From Plakobranchus ocellatus (taxonomy: Eukaryota; Mollusca; Gastropoda; Plakobranchidae): a stretch of 33,939 bases of DNA. Below, piece by piece: positions 1-13,200 of this stretch. The position numbers and the translations under genes are program-made. Below the pieces are notes generated by a model, which saw nothing but the letters and a program-made list of their open reading frames with translations, was not told where the DNA came from and did not search any database. Location of the stretch: contig BLXT01004148.1 of the NCBI GenBank assembly GCA_019648995.1, positions 608,211-642,149 of the forward strand, read 5' to 3'. Positions within the stretch are counted from its first letter, which is position 1, and every line of letters begins with the position of its first letter.

Positions 1-20
1 ATTTGACACAGTGATCTTAC

Positions 21-94
21 CTCATCTGGGGTCAGATGCAGTTCCATTTCAAGTTCATCATCATTCTCCTCCCCATCACTGTTCAAGCCTTGAC
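21..94 (-). CDS. EHBP1: EHBP1 coding exon 15 (acidic, last exon in window)
   Basis: 74 nt, residues 851-875: (G)[20 protein letters not shown] then TPDE. The acceptor is GTTTACTTAG and the donor is GAG|GTAAGA (phase 0). Remaining exons, including the C-terminal bMERB Rab-binding domain and any CAAX-like end, must lie beyond position 1. Confidence 0.82.
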
Positions 95-2192
95 CTAAGT
101 AAACCAAAATAAACAGAGAGAAAGAAGTTCTTCTTGTTTTGATCTATTTGAAGGCACTTTCTCCAAAAATCTATTGGTCTACAAATTACATTAGTTCAGT
201 ACATTAAGCCCATTTAAATGCAAATTAGAAACAGTAAATTGTACTCAAATCAGCATTTTCTCTTTCAATCTGATGCAATGTATGATACTAATTTTCTGAA
301 ATACGAAAAGACATACTCTAATTTTTTTTTTCTCCGCTCCAATTTACTGCAATTTTAATTTTTCAAATGCCAGGCTTACAATAATAATTTTTCTGTTCTT
401 TTTCTACCACAGCAAATTTGAGAGGAAAAGTTGTAAAATGTAATTTTCATGATACAAATTAAAGTCTATTACCTTTTTTCAAAGCATACAACTTGTTTGC
501 AAGGTCCACTTATTGCTTCAAGCAGACAGCATTAATTGATTATGTCTCTGTCCATCGATTGAGGCCTTTTAGGCCAACTAAAGAACCTGGCTCTAGTAAC
601 AAGTTCAAATGAAACAGAAGATCCTTGTAAATTTCAGTGCAAGTTTACCAGCCACTGCATATCTAACAATCTCTAAAGCACAAGTGCCACACAACTTTCC
701 AAGCAACCTCAGAGGTGATGATGAAATGCTGTCCTCAAGTCAAGCTGGTTAGTTGCAGACATACTGGGAGTCAAAGCAAGCCCAAAACACAAAACTGTGC
801 TGGGGTTCAAACCCTTGCCTTACATTAGTGACACAGCACCGTTATGTTATAACACACATAATTTCATATTGTGTTCAAGGATTCAGGTTAAGAAAATATT
901 TCCTGTCTAACCTTGTGAATAACCCAGCGCGTTTCAACTGATTTGAACTATAACCACCTTTACAGAAAATGATCTCAAGCTTTTCTGGCTCTCACTGAGC
1001 CAAGAGCAGTTGGTGATTTAAAACTGGTGACAGAATATAATTTCATGACTTTTGTTTACAAAACACTGCATCACAGATACCTTGCACTGAAATGACCCAA
1101 TAAAAGTTGAATTAAAAAAGAAAAACGACAAAGAACATTGTAAGTTCTGCTGCTTGATCATAGAAATGCTTGCAGTAGCTTATTTTGACAGCTAGTGTCA
1201 GAGTCAAAAGAACTGCCCTCTGTTTCAGTCCTTGTATGATGTAAAAGTTTTATATATATATATGAAGCACAAAAACCTCCACACACAGAAATTATTTACA
1301 AACACCCTCAAGCTTAAATTATAAAACTTTACCAGAAAAAAAAGAATTAAAATAATAATAATAATTGCAGAGATAGCAAATCTTCAGTGGATTCACTTTT
1401 CATCAGGATTTACAGTTGGATAGATTAATATATTTATTATGAGAATTTAAAACCTGCCTTTAAAAAAAAGAAGAAACCAAATGAACAAAAAACAAAAAAA
1501 AAAAAAAAACAACAACAAAAACAAAACAGTTCTTACCATCATCAGCATCGCCTTTGTTGCTTTCTCGACTGTCCAGCTTTGGCAAGGTTGATAACTTGGG
1601 TGTGACGAGAGATAGCTTTTTCAGCTGAGGTTGTTCCCCTTGCCTCCCAGGATTCTGCACGGTTGAACTGGTATCTGAAAGTATTCAAACCATTCAGTAT
1701 TACTCTCTCTTTTTTTTTGTGTGTGTGTGTGTTTTGTTTCTCTCTCTCTATTTTATTTATTTACTAACTTTACTTAAGAATCAAGATAGATAGATCTTTA
1801 AAACTCAATAAAACAAACAATCACATAATAAGTACGCTTTAAAAAATTCATATACAAATCCAACATCACCTTAACAATTCAGTAAATCTTTAGAATATAG
1901 TACACTGCAAAGTCAATAAGGAAATAAAAGAGCTTTTTGCTATTGAAATTGCTTGCTCTATAAAAGGGGCCTTGAAACTAATTAAGGAATTTATAGGAAA
2001 ACAATGAACATATATCATAAATAAAGTGAAAGAAGTATATCAGAAGAGATGACAAAAAAAAAAAACAAAAACAAAAAAAATTATTCCTGAATATTTTTAT
2101 GAATGTATTTCCCTGTAACTGAATTATGCAGCAAGCAAAGTCTAAGAAAAAGGAATCACTTGAATACAGGCTCCTGAAAATAAAAGGAAAAA

Positions 2193-2255
<63 letters not shown>

Positions 2256-4117
2256 GGGGGCAGAAGATTCAATGCCCCGTACTGTGCATTTATTATGAAG
2301 CATGCAATCCTGTATTTTAGGAAAATGCCTTCATAAGACAATTCTAAGAAGCAAAGCTGTAAAGAACAAGCTTTCCCAATGATTCTTTTAAAAAAAAAAA
2401 GCAAACTTTGCTGTGATGGTCTTTTTTCTTGTTGGTGTTATTTTTCTTGTTAACATTTTTTTTTCTTTATTATGCTACCGCTTTCATTATCTTGATTTCT
2501 TTGGTTGCTGCTAATTAAAATTGTGTTGCTCGAAGATCAACAAAAAAAAGACTGGAAATGCACCATTAGAATTGATCCACATACAGGGACGGAAAGAACT
2601 TTGATTACAGTTTTTTTTTCCTCAGCAGGTCATTTTTTTTCTGGAACAAATCTTTGCCTATCGACAAAAATCCTACAAAGGTTACCTAACTTTGCCAGAG
2701 TGTATGACAGGATACCAGATGAAAACGTGACAAACGGGATTGCTTGTGACGGAAGCCTCAGAGGCAGTCTCGAGTAGATTGAGTTAGTACCAATATATTT
2801 CAACTATTCCTTTTAACTTGGTTTTGCTTTAATATAATTATTATGTTAAAAAATATACATAGGTAAATTGGGAAGAGAGGGACAGGGGCAAAAGGAGTAC
2901 CAAATCAATCGAAATGATTCGGAAAAGCAAAACTATGAGAGAAAAAAAAAAATCATTTGCAAAAGATGCTAAAAAGAGAAAGACATTAAAATCTACTTGC
3001 TGGCACGCCTGAAAAAAAAAAACAACAAAAAAAAAACAAGCTGGAAGGAAATCTACAGTCATGCAGAATTAGGTGGCTTGATGTTTTTTTTTTTTTTCCC
3101 TTTAGCCTTTATACATAGTTTATTAGGCGTTTACTTTCTACCATGAAGCCAGCTCAAACACCCTTTGATAATAGAATGGCCATTCAAAAGTTAACAAAAA
3201 AAAAAAAAGTTTTCAAAGATGCTTAAACTTCAATGCTACTTTTTGAAACACGTCAAATGTTCTTAGTTATTTGTTGTTGTTTTTGCTGTTGCACGCTGCC
3301 TGATTATGCTAATATTGTTAACATTATTGGTAAAATAAGGCCAGTGTTATAATAGTTCAATGAAGTCCAGTCATGATACCAGCATGGGGAAAGATTATTA
3401 TTTCCTACCTATATTTTATGCTTCAAACTATTAATCGCAGGACATATCTTGAATATTTTAGTACGATGAGCTCTCTGTTGAAAATTTGAGCAATTGTGAT
3501 AGAAGGGCGAGGAAAAATTACAAGCACACAGAAATACAATGAATAAATAGAGTAACCATGCTCTGCGGGAGGAATATTTTCCCTGAAAAAATGTCAAATA
3601 TTGGTGATGATAAGATTGGTGGTGGTGGGGATCAAGGAGATACTTTTCAATGAATGATGATATTATGACAACAATATTGATAGCGACAACGATGATGTCG
3701 ACGATGATGATGATGACATAGTTTGATTTGTTTATTTTATAGCCTGCTGACTCCTAACAGATCTCAGAGATTTCAGCCCTCAATCTGGACCCCGGTGGTG
3801 TGAACTTGAACAAAAATAGAGATGGCCCTAATGATTTTAGGGCGAGTTCATTGACAATGGGCCATAGACAAACCTTTTCATTGCCCATGATAATAATGGT
3901 AACGATATAATAAAGAAATGTATACCTCCTAGCAATGATAAAAAAACGCAAAATTGAAAGTGATTGAAGTTGGGCATTGATGTTATATTTGCATGCTTCA
4001 AAAGTATACCGAAGCCTGAGCATGAATCGCGATGGTTTATGTATCAGCTTCAGTTTCAAGATTTAAGCCTTGTTTTATATATCCTTCTTCTCCTTCTTAT
4101 TATTATTGTTATTAAAA

Positions 4118-4149
<32 letters not shown>

Positions 4150-4170
4150 TTTGTTGTTGTTGTTGTTGTT

Positions 4171-4202
<32 letters not shown>

Positions 4203-7200
4203 CTTCTTTTCCTTCTTCTTCTTCTTTTTATTAGTAGTAGTAGTAGTACTAGTATTTTTATTAAACCACATAGTTCAAATGAATATGTTCATTAATATTA
4301 ACCTCAAACATTATCCTAATATTTGAATACACAAAATTGAAAACATAACAACACAGTTTTCTTAAATAAAGACGGTTTGCGACGGTGCAATGACCAAGAG
4401 CACATTTCATAATGTTAAGTTTAACAACAAAAAAATATGTATATTTAACAGTGGGTGAACCTGTGTAAAACAATTTTTAAAAATACTTCAGCAGTCCACC
4501 AATTCCTTTCCCCCTACCCCTCCCCCCTTTTCCACACACAAACACACCAAACCACCACCACATGTTGAAGATTCGTCCATATTATTTTTTTTTTCCAATG
4601 GCAATTAAAGAAAAAGTACATGCTGTTAAAACGGCTGTTAAAAGAAACGCAAAGAATGAGAAAAAAGAATTAACCATGCGCATTAAAGAATTTAAGCTTT
4701 TTTTCCTTTTTTTTTTTTAAATTTTTACATAAATATAAAAGAAGACACACAAGATTTAAAAAGTAAGAATAATTATAAATACATTTTTTTACAAAACCTG
4801 TAATGGTTGGCCACCACTTTGTATCCCTATGGCAAGTTGGCTTATCATTGCACGGCCCAGGCTCCCATTTTAAATGTTACCATGTCATAACCTCTTCCCA
4901 ATGAATTTATCAACTATGCCACAAACAAAACCAATAATGTTGGCCGAGTTGGGTGTTAAAGGCAGACAAAAATATTTAAGTAATTTGGCTTTTTATAACC
5001 CAGAGGCATTTCTCTAAGAATACAGATAACCATGCAGTAAAATGGCTTCAAGCTTAAGTATCCTTATAAAAACAACATACCGATACAAGTCCAGGTTTTT
5101 TTTTATTTGTTTTCTGCTTCTTTTTTTCACATATCAAAGAGAGGAATGGAAAAGAAAAAGGCAAGCAGAAAACGCAAAGGGAAAGAAAATAAAAAGCGGA
5201 ATGCAAATGAACTTCTACTGATGTAGAACGTTCAATTTGCTGTGACAATATTTACTCAAGTTCAACTACAGTAACAATGATACAGACTACATCATAATAT
5301 AGATTAGGAGTTTAAACAGTGGAAGGGAAAATAAATACCATTGAACAAACAATATTGAGCCACCAAGTTAGTATGTTTACTCAGTTTTTTGTATTTTTTT
5401 TTTTTTCTAGAGAGTGGGTTCCCTTTATTTATTAAGCAGTTTCTTTAACTCCAAAAAAAAGAAAATGGCAAACACCTAGGAGCAAGCATTGCACGCTGTA
5501 TACAGGATACCAGGCAAGTTCAAGGAAAAATAAAGGGAAAGGCAGGGCGAAGTAAATCAATACAGAGGGGTACAGAACCAAGCAGGGCTTTTACTATTGT
5601 GTGCAGGTCAAAGTTCAAATCAAAACAAAAATGTTAGTGTCCCAGTATAATACGATGGTTTTACTTTTTTTTTTTCTTTTTTTCTTTTCCTGGTCTTTCC
5701 ATATTACTACATCAAAGAGAAATAAACATACCTCGAACGGTGCGCAACTTTCTTCTGAGGCGAAGACTTTTCAAAGACACTGTCATGCCAGAGGTTTTTT
5801 TGGGTTTTTTGTTTTTTTGGGGGTTTTTCGCAACCACAAAGAAAAAAAATACATAAAACAGAAAAAATACAAAACAGGCAAATAAATTCAATGAAGTGCA
5901 ACAACAATAAACACACAAAAAAAAAAACAAGCTTAACCAAAAACACAGAAAGTTTTATGTTGGTAAAAATCCAGAAAATTTACAACAATGTGCTAACAAA
6001 AACTAAACAAGCACCTCTTCTACAAAGCACACACATATAAATATATATATATATATATAACTTCTTTCTGCATAGGTTATAGATTTAGAGGATACCAACA
6101 TATACTAGCTTTTCAAAGGAGAGAGAGAGAAAAGAAGAGTGAAAAATCCCAGCACAAACCTACAGTATAAAAAATCATGACCCTGACCCAATGTCCCAAC
6201 TCTGTTTTTGCTAAAGGCTTCTGAAAGCTGTTCGTAACCCAGAGATATTATCTAGTTGAGAGGCAAGCCCAGGCTCTTTGTAACTTATATAGAGAGGCTT
6301 TAGGAACAAAGAAACACGGACAACTTGGAAATGAATTAAGAAATGAACTTAAGCAAGCCCCTAAGAGTCAGCATATTTGCTCTCCACNCCCCCCCCCCCC
6401 CCCCCCCCCCCCCCCCCATAGCAAAATGTCAGACAATACTCACATTTCATTTACACAACAACACAGCAATGATCAACAATATCTGTAAACAGCACTTCTA
6501 ATATTCAATAGTAGTTGGAAACAAACGGCAGAGGTGGCAGATAGCAATGCATGTGATTCAAAGTGCCAGAATCATAACATGAAACATTGATTAGAACAAT
6601 TCTTGGTGATTCTCATCACAATAATTTTGTGTGTGCCCATGCTTAGCAAGTTATGCAAAGTGAGCAACAAGGCAACAACCTGGTAAATTGCAATATATGA
6701 ACGAAGCACCGTAGGGAATGCTACAATTGGTTGTTTTTTGTTTGTACTCATTGGCTTTTTTTTTGTGTGTGTCTGGGATTTTTTCAAAAGACAAGGGGAA
6801 TTCAAAAGAAACCTTAAACACAAGTTATCAAACCATACAACTAAGGCACTTCAAAAACACACTCAGCCACATGCAACTTGTGATGTCCTTTATTTCTTGC
6901 CTGTTGCAACCTAGCAGAATTCAAGTCATATGCAGTAATATCTAGTTTGTATGTTGTTCAGGGGCAAGGAAATTTAAGTATTTCAAAAAAACAGGAAATT
7001 CTGATCATAAGGCATAAGGTTAAACCTGTTTTTTCATATTTTCTTAAATTGTGCAAGAATCATCTTCAATCATATCTTTTAAGCCATTTTTTCCTTATCT
7101 ATGAGCTTAGTTTTTTTTTCTCAAAAGGAAGGGACCTAGTGAAAAAAAAAAAACTTTGAGATTTACTTATTTGGTATCAATTATCCCTTTTTACAAGAAC

Positions 7201-10200
7201 TAGAGAGAAAAAAAAAGAACAAATAAAGAGGATCTTTCCCCCGTCGATTAACTTCACAAGATTTTGACACATTAAAACACATTAAAGTGTTAATATAAAA
7301 AATCCCCCAAAACATAGTCAATTTGACCACAAAAAATATATGAAAATGATGACAAATGTGCAAAATTTTTATCCCTCTATAAAGCTTTAAATTCCACTGT
7401 AGACTTCTGTCAAAAGCTTCTTCACAATGTATACCTAAATACCAGCCATGATAATCGTAACCTAGAAATCTATTGCTGCCTCAAAAAAAAAAAAAAAAAA
7501 GAATCATTGTCACAGTGTGTGAAGAGAACAGATTGAAAGAGTTAATGACACAATATAATTGTTCTCTACAGCGGCAAAGAGCACAGATATCTAGTGCCCG
7601 CTGAAACTGTTCTATCTTTGTGACTTTCTGTGGCAGGCAGGTTATTACAGCAAGTATATCTTTAGTTCCAATGGAGCACACTTCATCATCAATTTTTCAA
7701 GCTGCTTCAATAGTAAAACAATACATTCAATAGGAATTAACAACTACATTCACTTTTTGAAAATACTTTGAGGTCTGAAACAGATTTCAAAATGAAAAAA
7801 AAATAGTCAAGATAAAAATGAAGAGATGGCCCTACAGGTCATCAATTATTTTACTTATAGCTGCAGTGGTAAGACTGTTTCATTCCAGTTACGGGGATTA
7901 ATTCACTCCAATTGCCCTAAAAAATTGTAATCAAATCTGGCAAAGGAGAATTGAAAGTACTATACTTTTATACCTGTTGCTTCAAGCTGAAACATCTTGT
8001 TATCAAAATATTCAGGAAGCCCATGAAATCTCTTTCTTGCAATGAAAATTATCAACAAGAGGCTGTCAAATCTCCTCAGTACTTGTGGTCATTCATTACA
8101 AACTCACTTTCAATCAGACATCAGAATTGAGGAGGAATCATATTAGCCTCTTACTGTGTTTAGTGATTTTAAAAAGTTTACAATGAATGAAGTGAAGCAG
8201 TCATTTGATTGCAAAGCTTTCAAACCAAAAAACAATATGCATGAAATAAATGCTTTTAATATTGTACCAAACTGTGGCAATGGCAGAGAACAATCAAACT
8301 ATGTACATGTCAAAAGATCTCATTAAAAAAGTTGCTTTTCATTTGAAAGGATAAAAATCTGCTTCAACTAATTAAAAGAAAAAGGTACATGTTGACTTTG
8401 CAAAGGCAAAACTGCAAAAAGTACACTAAGTAATCTGTTAAAAAGTCAAAATCTTTAGAGAATAAGAGGCAAGAAAGATCAGTTTAATCGCCTGTTATAT
8501 AAAAACTGTTGCTTCTTACATCCAACTCATAGCAGTCATTTCAAAAGCAAATAGGTAAAAAAAAATGTAGTTGCACTTTAAATCGACAGGGTCACAACAT
8601 TTTGATATATAAGACAGTTCTGCCCACACCAAAACAGATAAATAATTAGAAATAATAAGTTCAAACCACAATGTGAAAACATGACAGATCACAGACATTT
8701 CACACAAGCACATCTACTGAACTGACCTGTGGGTGTAGCAACACCGCCAGCACCACTAGAGCTGATCTTTCTGACCACTGGATGCTCTGGAAGCTGCTCA
8801 TTGGCTCGTGTCTCTGCTATCAATTTCTTTGCCTGTTCTCTCAGACGTTTTTGCTTCTCTTCATCCTCCTGAGATGCAGGAACAATTGGACATACAATAT
8901 TTTGTTACCGTTTTCTGTTCCCAACACTAAACCATCTAGGAACAATGTTGACTTACCTTAAGTGGCAAAGCAAGGGACGGAGAAGCATACAATCTAGCAA
9001 AACACAGGAATTCTTAATTAACTTAAGAGTTGTGGACAAAGGCAAGAAACAAAGATAAATGAAATTCACAATATGCTCTCTGATTCTTTTCTTTATCTTA
9101 TTTTAGTTGTAATAGTACATTTGGGTTGGAAAAAGCCCGAGTTTTTTAATAATCTAAATATGAAGAATTAATTCTGTTTTAGCCAATTGAAAGAATCCGA
9201 TGAAAATGAAACTGACTCTGACTAGTGCATAAAAGAAAGAGGTTTACAATGGCCCGCAAGAAAATCTAGACTCAGGTAGAATTGGATGCAACATCTAGAT
9301 CTAATGTTTAAGTTCATAACCAGACTAACAATTAAATAACTATGGTGACAGCAGTGGCTGGCAAAATTTAAATAACAGGAGGGATTTATAGATCTAAGCC
9401 AAAAACAAGCAAGAAATGCTGACACAGACATCCAAGATGGCAGTAGATTCAGTGATGGGGGGGAATGAGCATAGAGCTGACAATGAAAAGTAAGTAATAA
9501 ATCTAAAAGGTTTTCCAAAATACTAGGCTTTAATACATTGGATGCTGCTGAGATGAAACTCAGTATCAGAGATTCAGCAGATGCCAGTTCACAAAGTGTA
9601 TATTAGAGGCAACCAGACAAGATAACGCAGAAGTCCCTGCAGATGCTACTGCACAAGAGATTTTTAAAAATTGTATACTTCAGATTAGTTCTAAAACCCC
9701 AACACGCTTAAGTTCCCTAAAAGCATTGTGCCTACAATATCCCTTCACTTTATAAAATTTTCAACCTTGTAAAACCTTATCTTAAAAAAATTCAACACCC
9801 TATCTGAACACACCTGCTCTCTGTCTTGTTGCCCTGCTGCCAACTCTTGCTGAGCTTTCTCTAAAAGTTTCCGTGCTCTCTCCTTCAGCTCCATGTGAGT
9901 TGCCTATAGAGTATGGAGACATATTGAGTAAATAACAATGGAAGGTCTTATTTGGCAAGCTATTTATCAAGACAAAGCAGTAGTTTATAAGTCAATAAAT
10001 TGCTTGTACTGTGCTGTACATCATATATTCATCACAGTTTTTAAAAATAAATCAGGTAAACCAGAAAAGACCAGGCAAAGTGAAAACCATGTTTATACAG
10101 TTTTGGTCTTCTCAAATACAAAATGAAGAAAATATAACTGACAACTAATCCCAAAGTTTTTATAAGTATTTTTTGTTCTTGTTGTTGTTGCTGTTTTCCC

Positions 10201-13200
10201 ATGTATCTGTATAACATTGAACCAATTCCCCAGTGTAATAAAACCTTGTCTATAGATCACAAAGCAGACTTTTTTTTTTATCCCGATAAAATTAATTACA
10301 TGGTCAAAGATATGGTTATTGTATTATTTTAAATTTTAAAAAGTAGTCATATAAAAAAATCTGCATTAGCAAAGCTTCTCTAGAAGTAAAAAAAAGTTCT
10401 CCCTTTTGAGTGTATTATACAGAAAATTAAGATCTGGAAAAATCAAATTTATATTCATGAGTAATTGTTATAGTCTTTCTACCACTTAAATTAATAAAAT
10501 ATTTGCCACTTGGCCTTACAAGGGGAAGCGGTAGCTTATCTGGTAGGGCAGTTGGCCACCAAGTAAGAGGTCCAAGGTTCAAATTCCAGTCGGGGCCAAG
10601 TCAATTTTTCATTGCTCCTCTGTGTCCACCCAGTACTAAATGGATAGCTAGGTTTCTTAAGATCTGGCAAAAGTAAAGGCGACAAGGCAAGCAATGGCAA
10701 ACTGCCTCTTAAAGCAGTATGCCAAGAACAATCAGGATCCTACTCCTGGTTCCCCCGATGCTTGGACTAAGCATGGAACCCATTTTACTTTTTACCCCTA
10801 TATGCCACTTATTGTACATAATCAGCGACAACCATACAAAGCCCATTTTCAGAGAAAACTACATATCTGCCGTAGCCCAATAAAATGGCATGCTTGTCTT
10901 AGACTCAACACTATAGTGTCTGCATTCCCTTTGACAAGGGAAATTATAGTGATAAAATATACCTCAGGTTTTTTGTCCTCTTCCTCTTCTTCCTCATCTG
11001 AGCCAAAGGGATTCAACGACTGTTTTTGGACAGAGGCCTCCCTTCCCTGCAAATGACCATTGACAGGTGGGCTTGGCGCAAGGCGCTTTTTCTTCTTTTT
11101 CTCATAATGACCACCTGCTACAAGGCTAGACGGTGGATTAACTGCCTGAGGACCTTCACCACCACCACTTCCTGGGCTACTAGCTTCACTCTCAGGTATC
11201 TGAGAAGGAGGCGCTGGTGCTCTTCCTTTTTTGGACTTTGCAACAGTTGGAATGAACACTGCTTCAGCCTGGGGACTAGACGGAGATGTTTGGCGGCTTG
11301 ATGTCGGTGCTCGCTCCTCAGTTGGTGTTGCGGAAGAGGATTTCTCGCGCAGCCTAGATGAGATTGAGGAGGACGAGGAGGATGATGACTTGCGCATGCT
11401 AGTGCCTGGTGCTGGCTTGTGGCCATACATTTCCTCTGACACTCTTTGCTCATCTTCCTCATCATGTTCACCTTAAATTGTCAGGATATAAGAAAATAAA
11501 AGCAGTAAATCAATCATAATTATACTTATTGGTGTCACTAGAAAATCAGACCTTTGGATATTAAATATAGGCATATTAATTATAATTAATAACCTTCCAG
11601 GTCCAATTCTCTTATTACCTTTAGAAGAAGAGACTAGCCATGTTTGATGCAACTTATAATCAATGGTTGCACTGAATAAGAAGCGTAAAATATATTCCCT
11701 ACAGCCAATTGTTCTGGAAAATCTTCTTTTGTGTTATGTCATGGTGCTACATTATCATTTATTTATGCAACTGATTGTAAAACATGCTGTTTGGTTACTA
11801 AAAAAAATTAACTTGGTGGAAAAAAAATTGCTAAACATTTATTTTTCAAGAAACTTTTCATTTTACATTGTAAGTGAAATATTTTATTTTTCAAATGTCA
11901 AAGACAAAAAGTAAAGCAAAGATTAAGGGCTGGGGTAAATACTAATACTCTTCAACAGATTAAAGTTCATTTGCAAGCTTGCTACCTTCTAGATCAGGAG
12001 ATAAAATAGAAAAAGACATGGGTCACAGTTATCTTAAGTGAAATGAAAATAAGTTTTCCAAATCCACTGACCAAGCCTGTACGTGCTCTCGCTGGAGCTG
12101 GGCCCAATCAACTGGATGTCCAGCGTCTGACCAGTGAAGTATGACCTCAGCTGATGAAGGTATGTCATCACAAGGAGCTTGTCTGGCACTGCCAACAGAA
12201 CCATGTCCGAGGGTTCAAGGACTTTTGGGATGCCCAGCTTGGATGCTGCATCAAAGGCCTGTGGAAGGAGAAATTAAAGAATCTATGAAGAAAGTGGAAC
12301 AGGTTCAGCCCTCTGATGTTTTTAAAATTGCAGTGAATTCTGATTTCTTTTACTGTTTAAAAGCTGAGAACATAATAAAGATAAACAAATGTAGGGCAAA
12401 TCCTTTCCTCATAAGCTTTCTATCTCTCATTCTAACCCTTCAAGCTCTCAAGGTTATTTCCAGAACCAGTGACCATATCTAGATAAGAGTTAAGATCATT
12501 AGTGAGATGTAAATACTACCCTGTTAACATTTTTTGCCACCTTTTAGACAGCCAATAGAAAGATAGTTAGGTTGTTGTTTGCCATCGTGCGGGCCTGTAT
12601 CCTGCAGACAACATCTCAAGTCAGCAATAAATTGTCATATTCCTGACTATTTCAAATATTTTTCTTGGCTTTTTTTCATGTCCAGGAAGAGCAAGCAACA
12701 AGAAGCAATAAAGCAATGGAGATAAGGGCCAGGGGTGTAAAGAATCATTTAACAGAATTACGAGGGCCAAAAGTTTTTTTGTGAAACAATAAATGATTCT
12801 CAGTACAGCCAAAAGATAAACATTTTATCATCTATCCATTTCAAGTGTTGCGATCTGGACCTCATTTTAAATGTGCAGAAAATGAAGTTCCTTCACTCTT
12901 GATTTAAACTTTGTTTCAAAAAAATTGATTGACACATTCATCAACTATTTCAGACAGTAATTTTCCTTTGCCTGCCCAAAGTTTCTTGTAATATATCTAT
13001 GAAGGACCAGTCCTAGTGGAGATTAGGATTTACTTATTATGTTCATGTGTATAATACATAATCATTTTGAGATAAACACGTTCAATCCCATCACTACCAA
13101 AAAATATTTTTCCCTATCCAGACTGAATGTACCTCTAAATCTAATGTAGGTTTAATGTCGATCAAGGTCTAATCTTTAGTCAAAACCTTGATCTGAATGA

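Larger units (their letters stand above)
1675..8726 (-). other. EHBP1 intron 13 (7 kb, microsatellite-rich)
   Basis: The longest intron. It holds a (AG)27 tract, GAT-type and compound trinucleotide repeats, a 29-base C run and many A/T homopolymers. A 48-nt, frame-preserving candidate cassette exon lies at 5732-5779. Apart from these I recognise no gene or transposon. The plus-strand open frame at 2505-2777 has no recognisable domain. Confidence 0.7.

Noticed and set aside
2505-2777. Plus-strand 90-codon open frame with some codon-like composition ([17 protein letters not shown])
   Set aside because: No family recognised, no splice partners, interrupted by T-runs; not enough to call a gene.
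3964-4326. Long open frames on both strands with isoleucine, valine and threonine runs
   Set aside because: They are translations of the compound trinucleotide microsatellite, without splice sites or domain similarity.
6438-6500. Exon-like block on the minus strand ending AAAT|GTGAGT with acceptor GTGCTGTTTACAG
   Set aside because: 39 nt and correctly phased, but it contains an in-frame TAA after ten codons, and nothing supports it as coding; splice signals alone were judged insufficient.
10521-10595. Possible genuine tRNA gene
   Set aside because: A and B boxes are present, but the acceptor stem does not pair and the sequence continues into a SINE body.
11026-11476. Plus-strand and second-frame open readings across EHBP1 exon 11
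   Set aside because: Shadows of the low-complexity Ser/Glu/Lys codons; only the frame joined to exons 10 and 12 keeps phase and family motifs.
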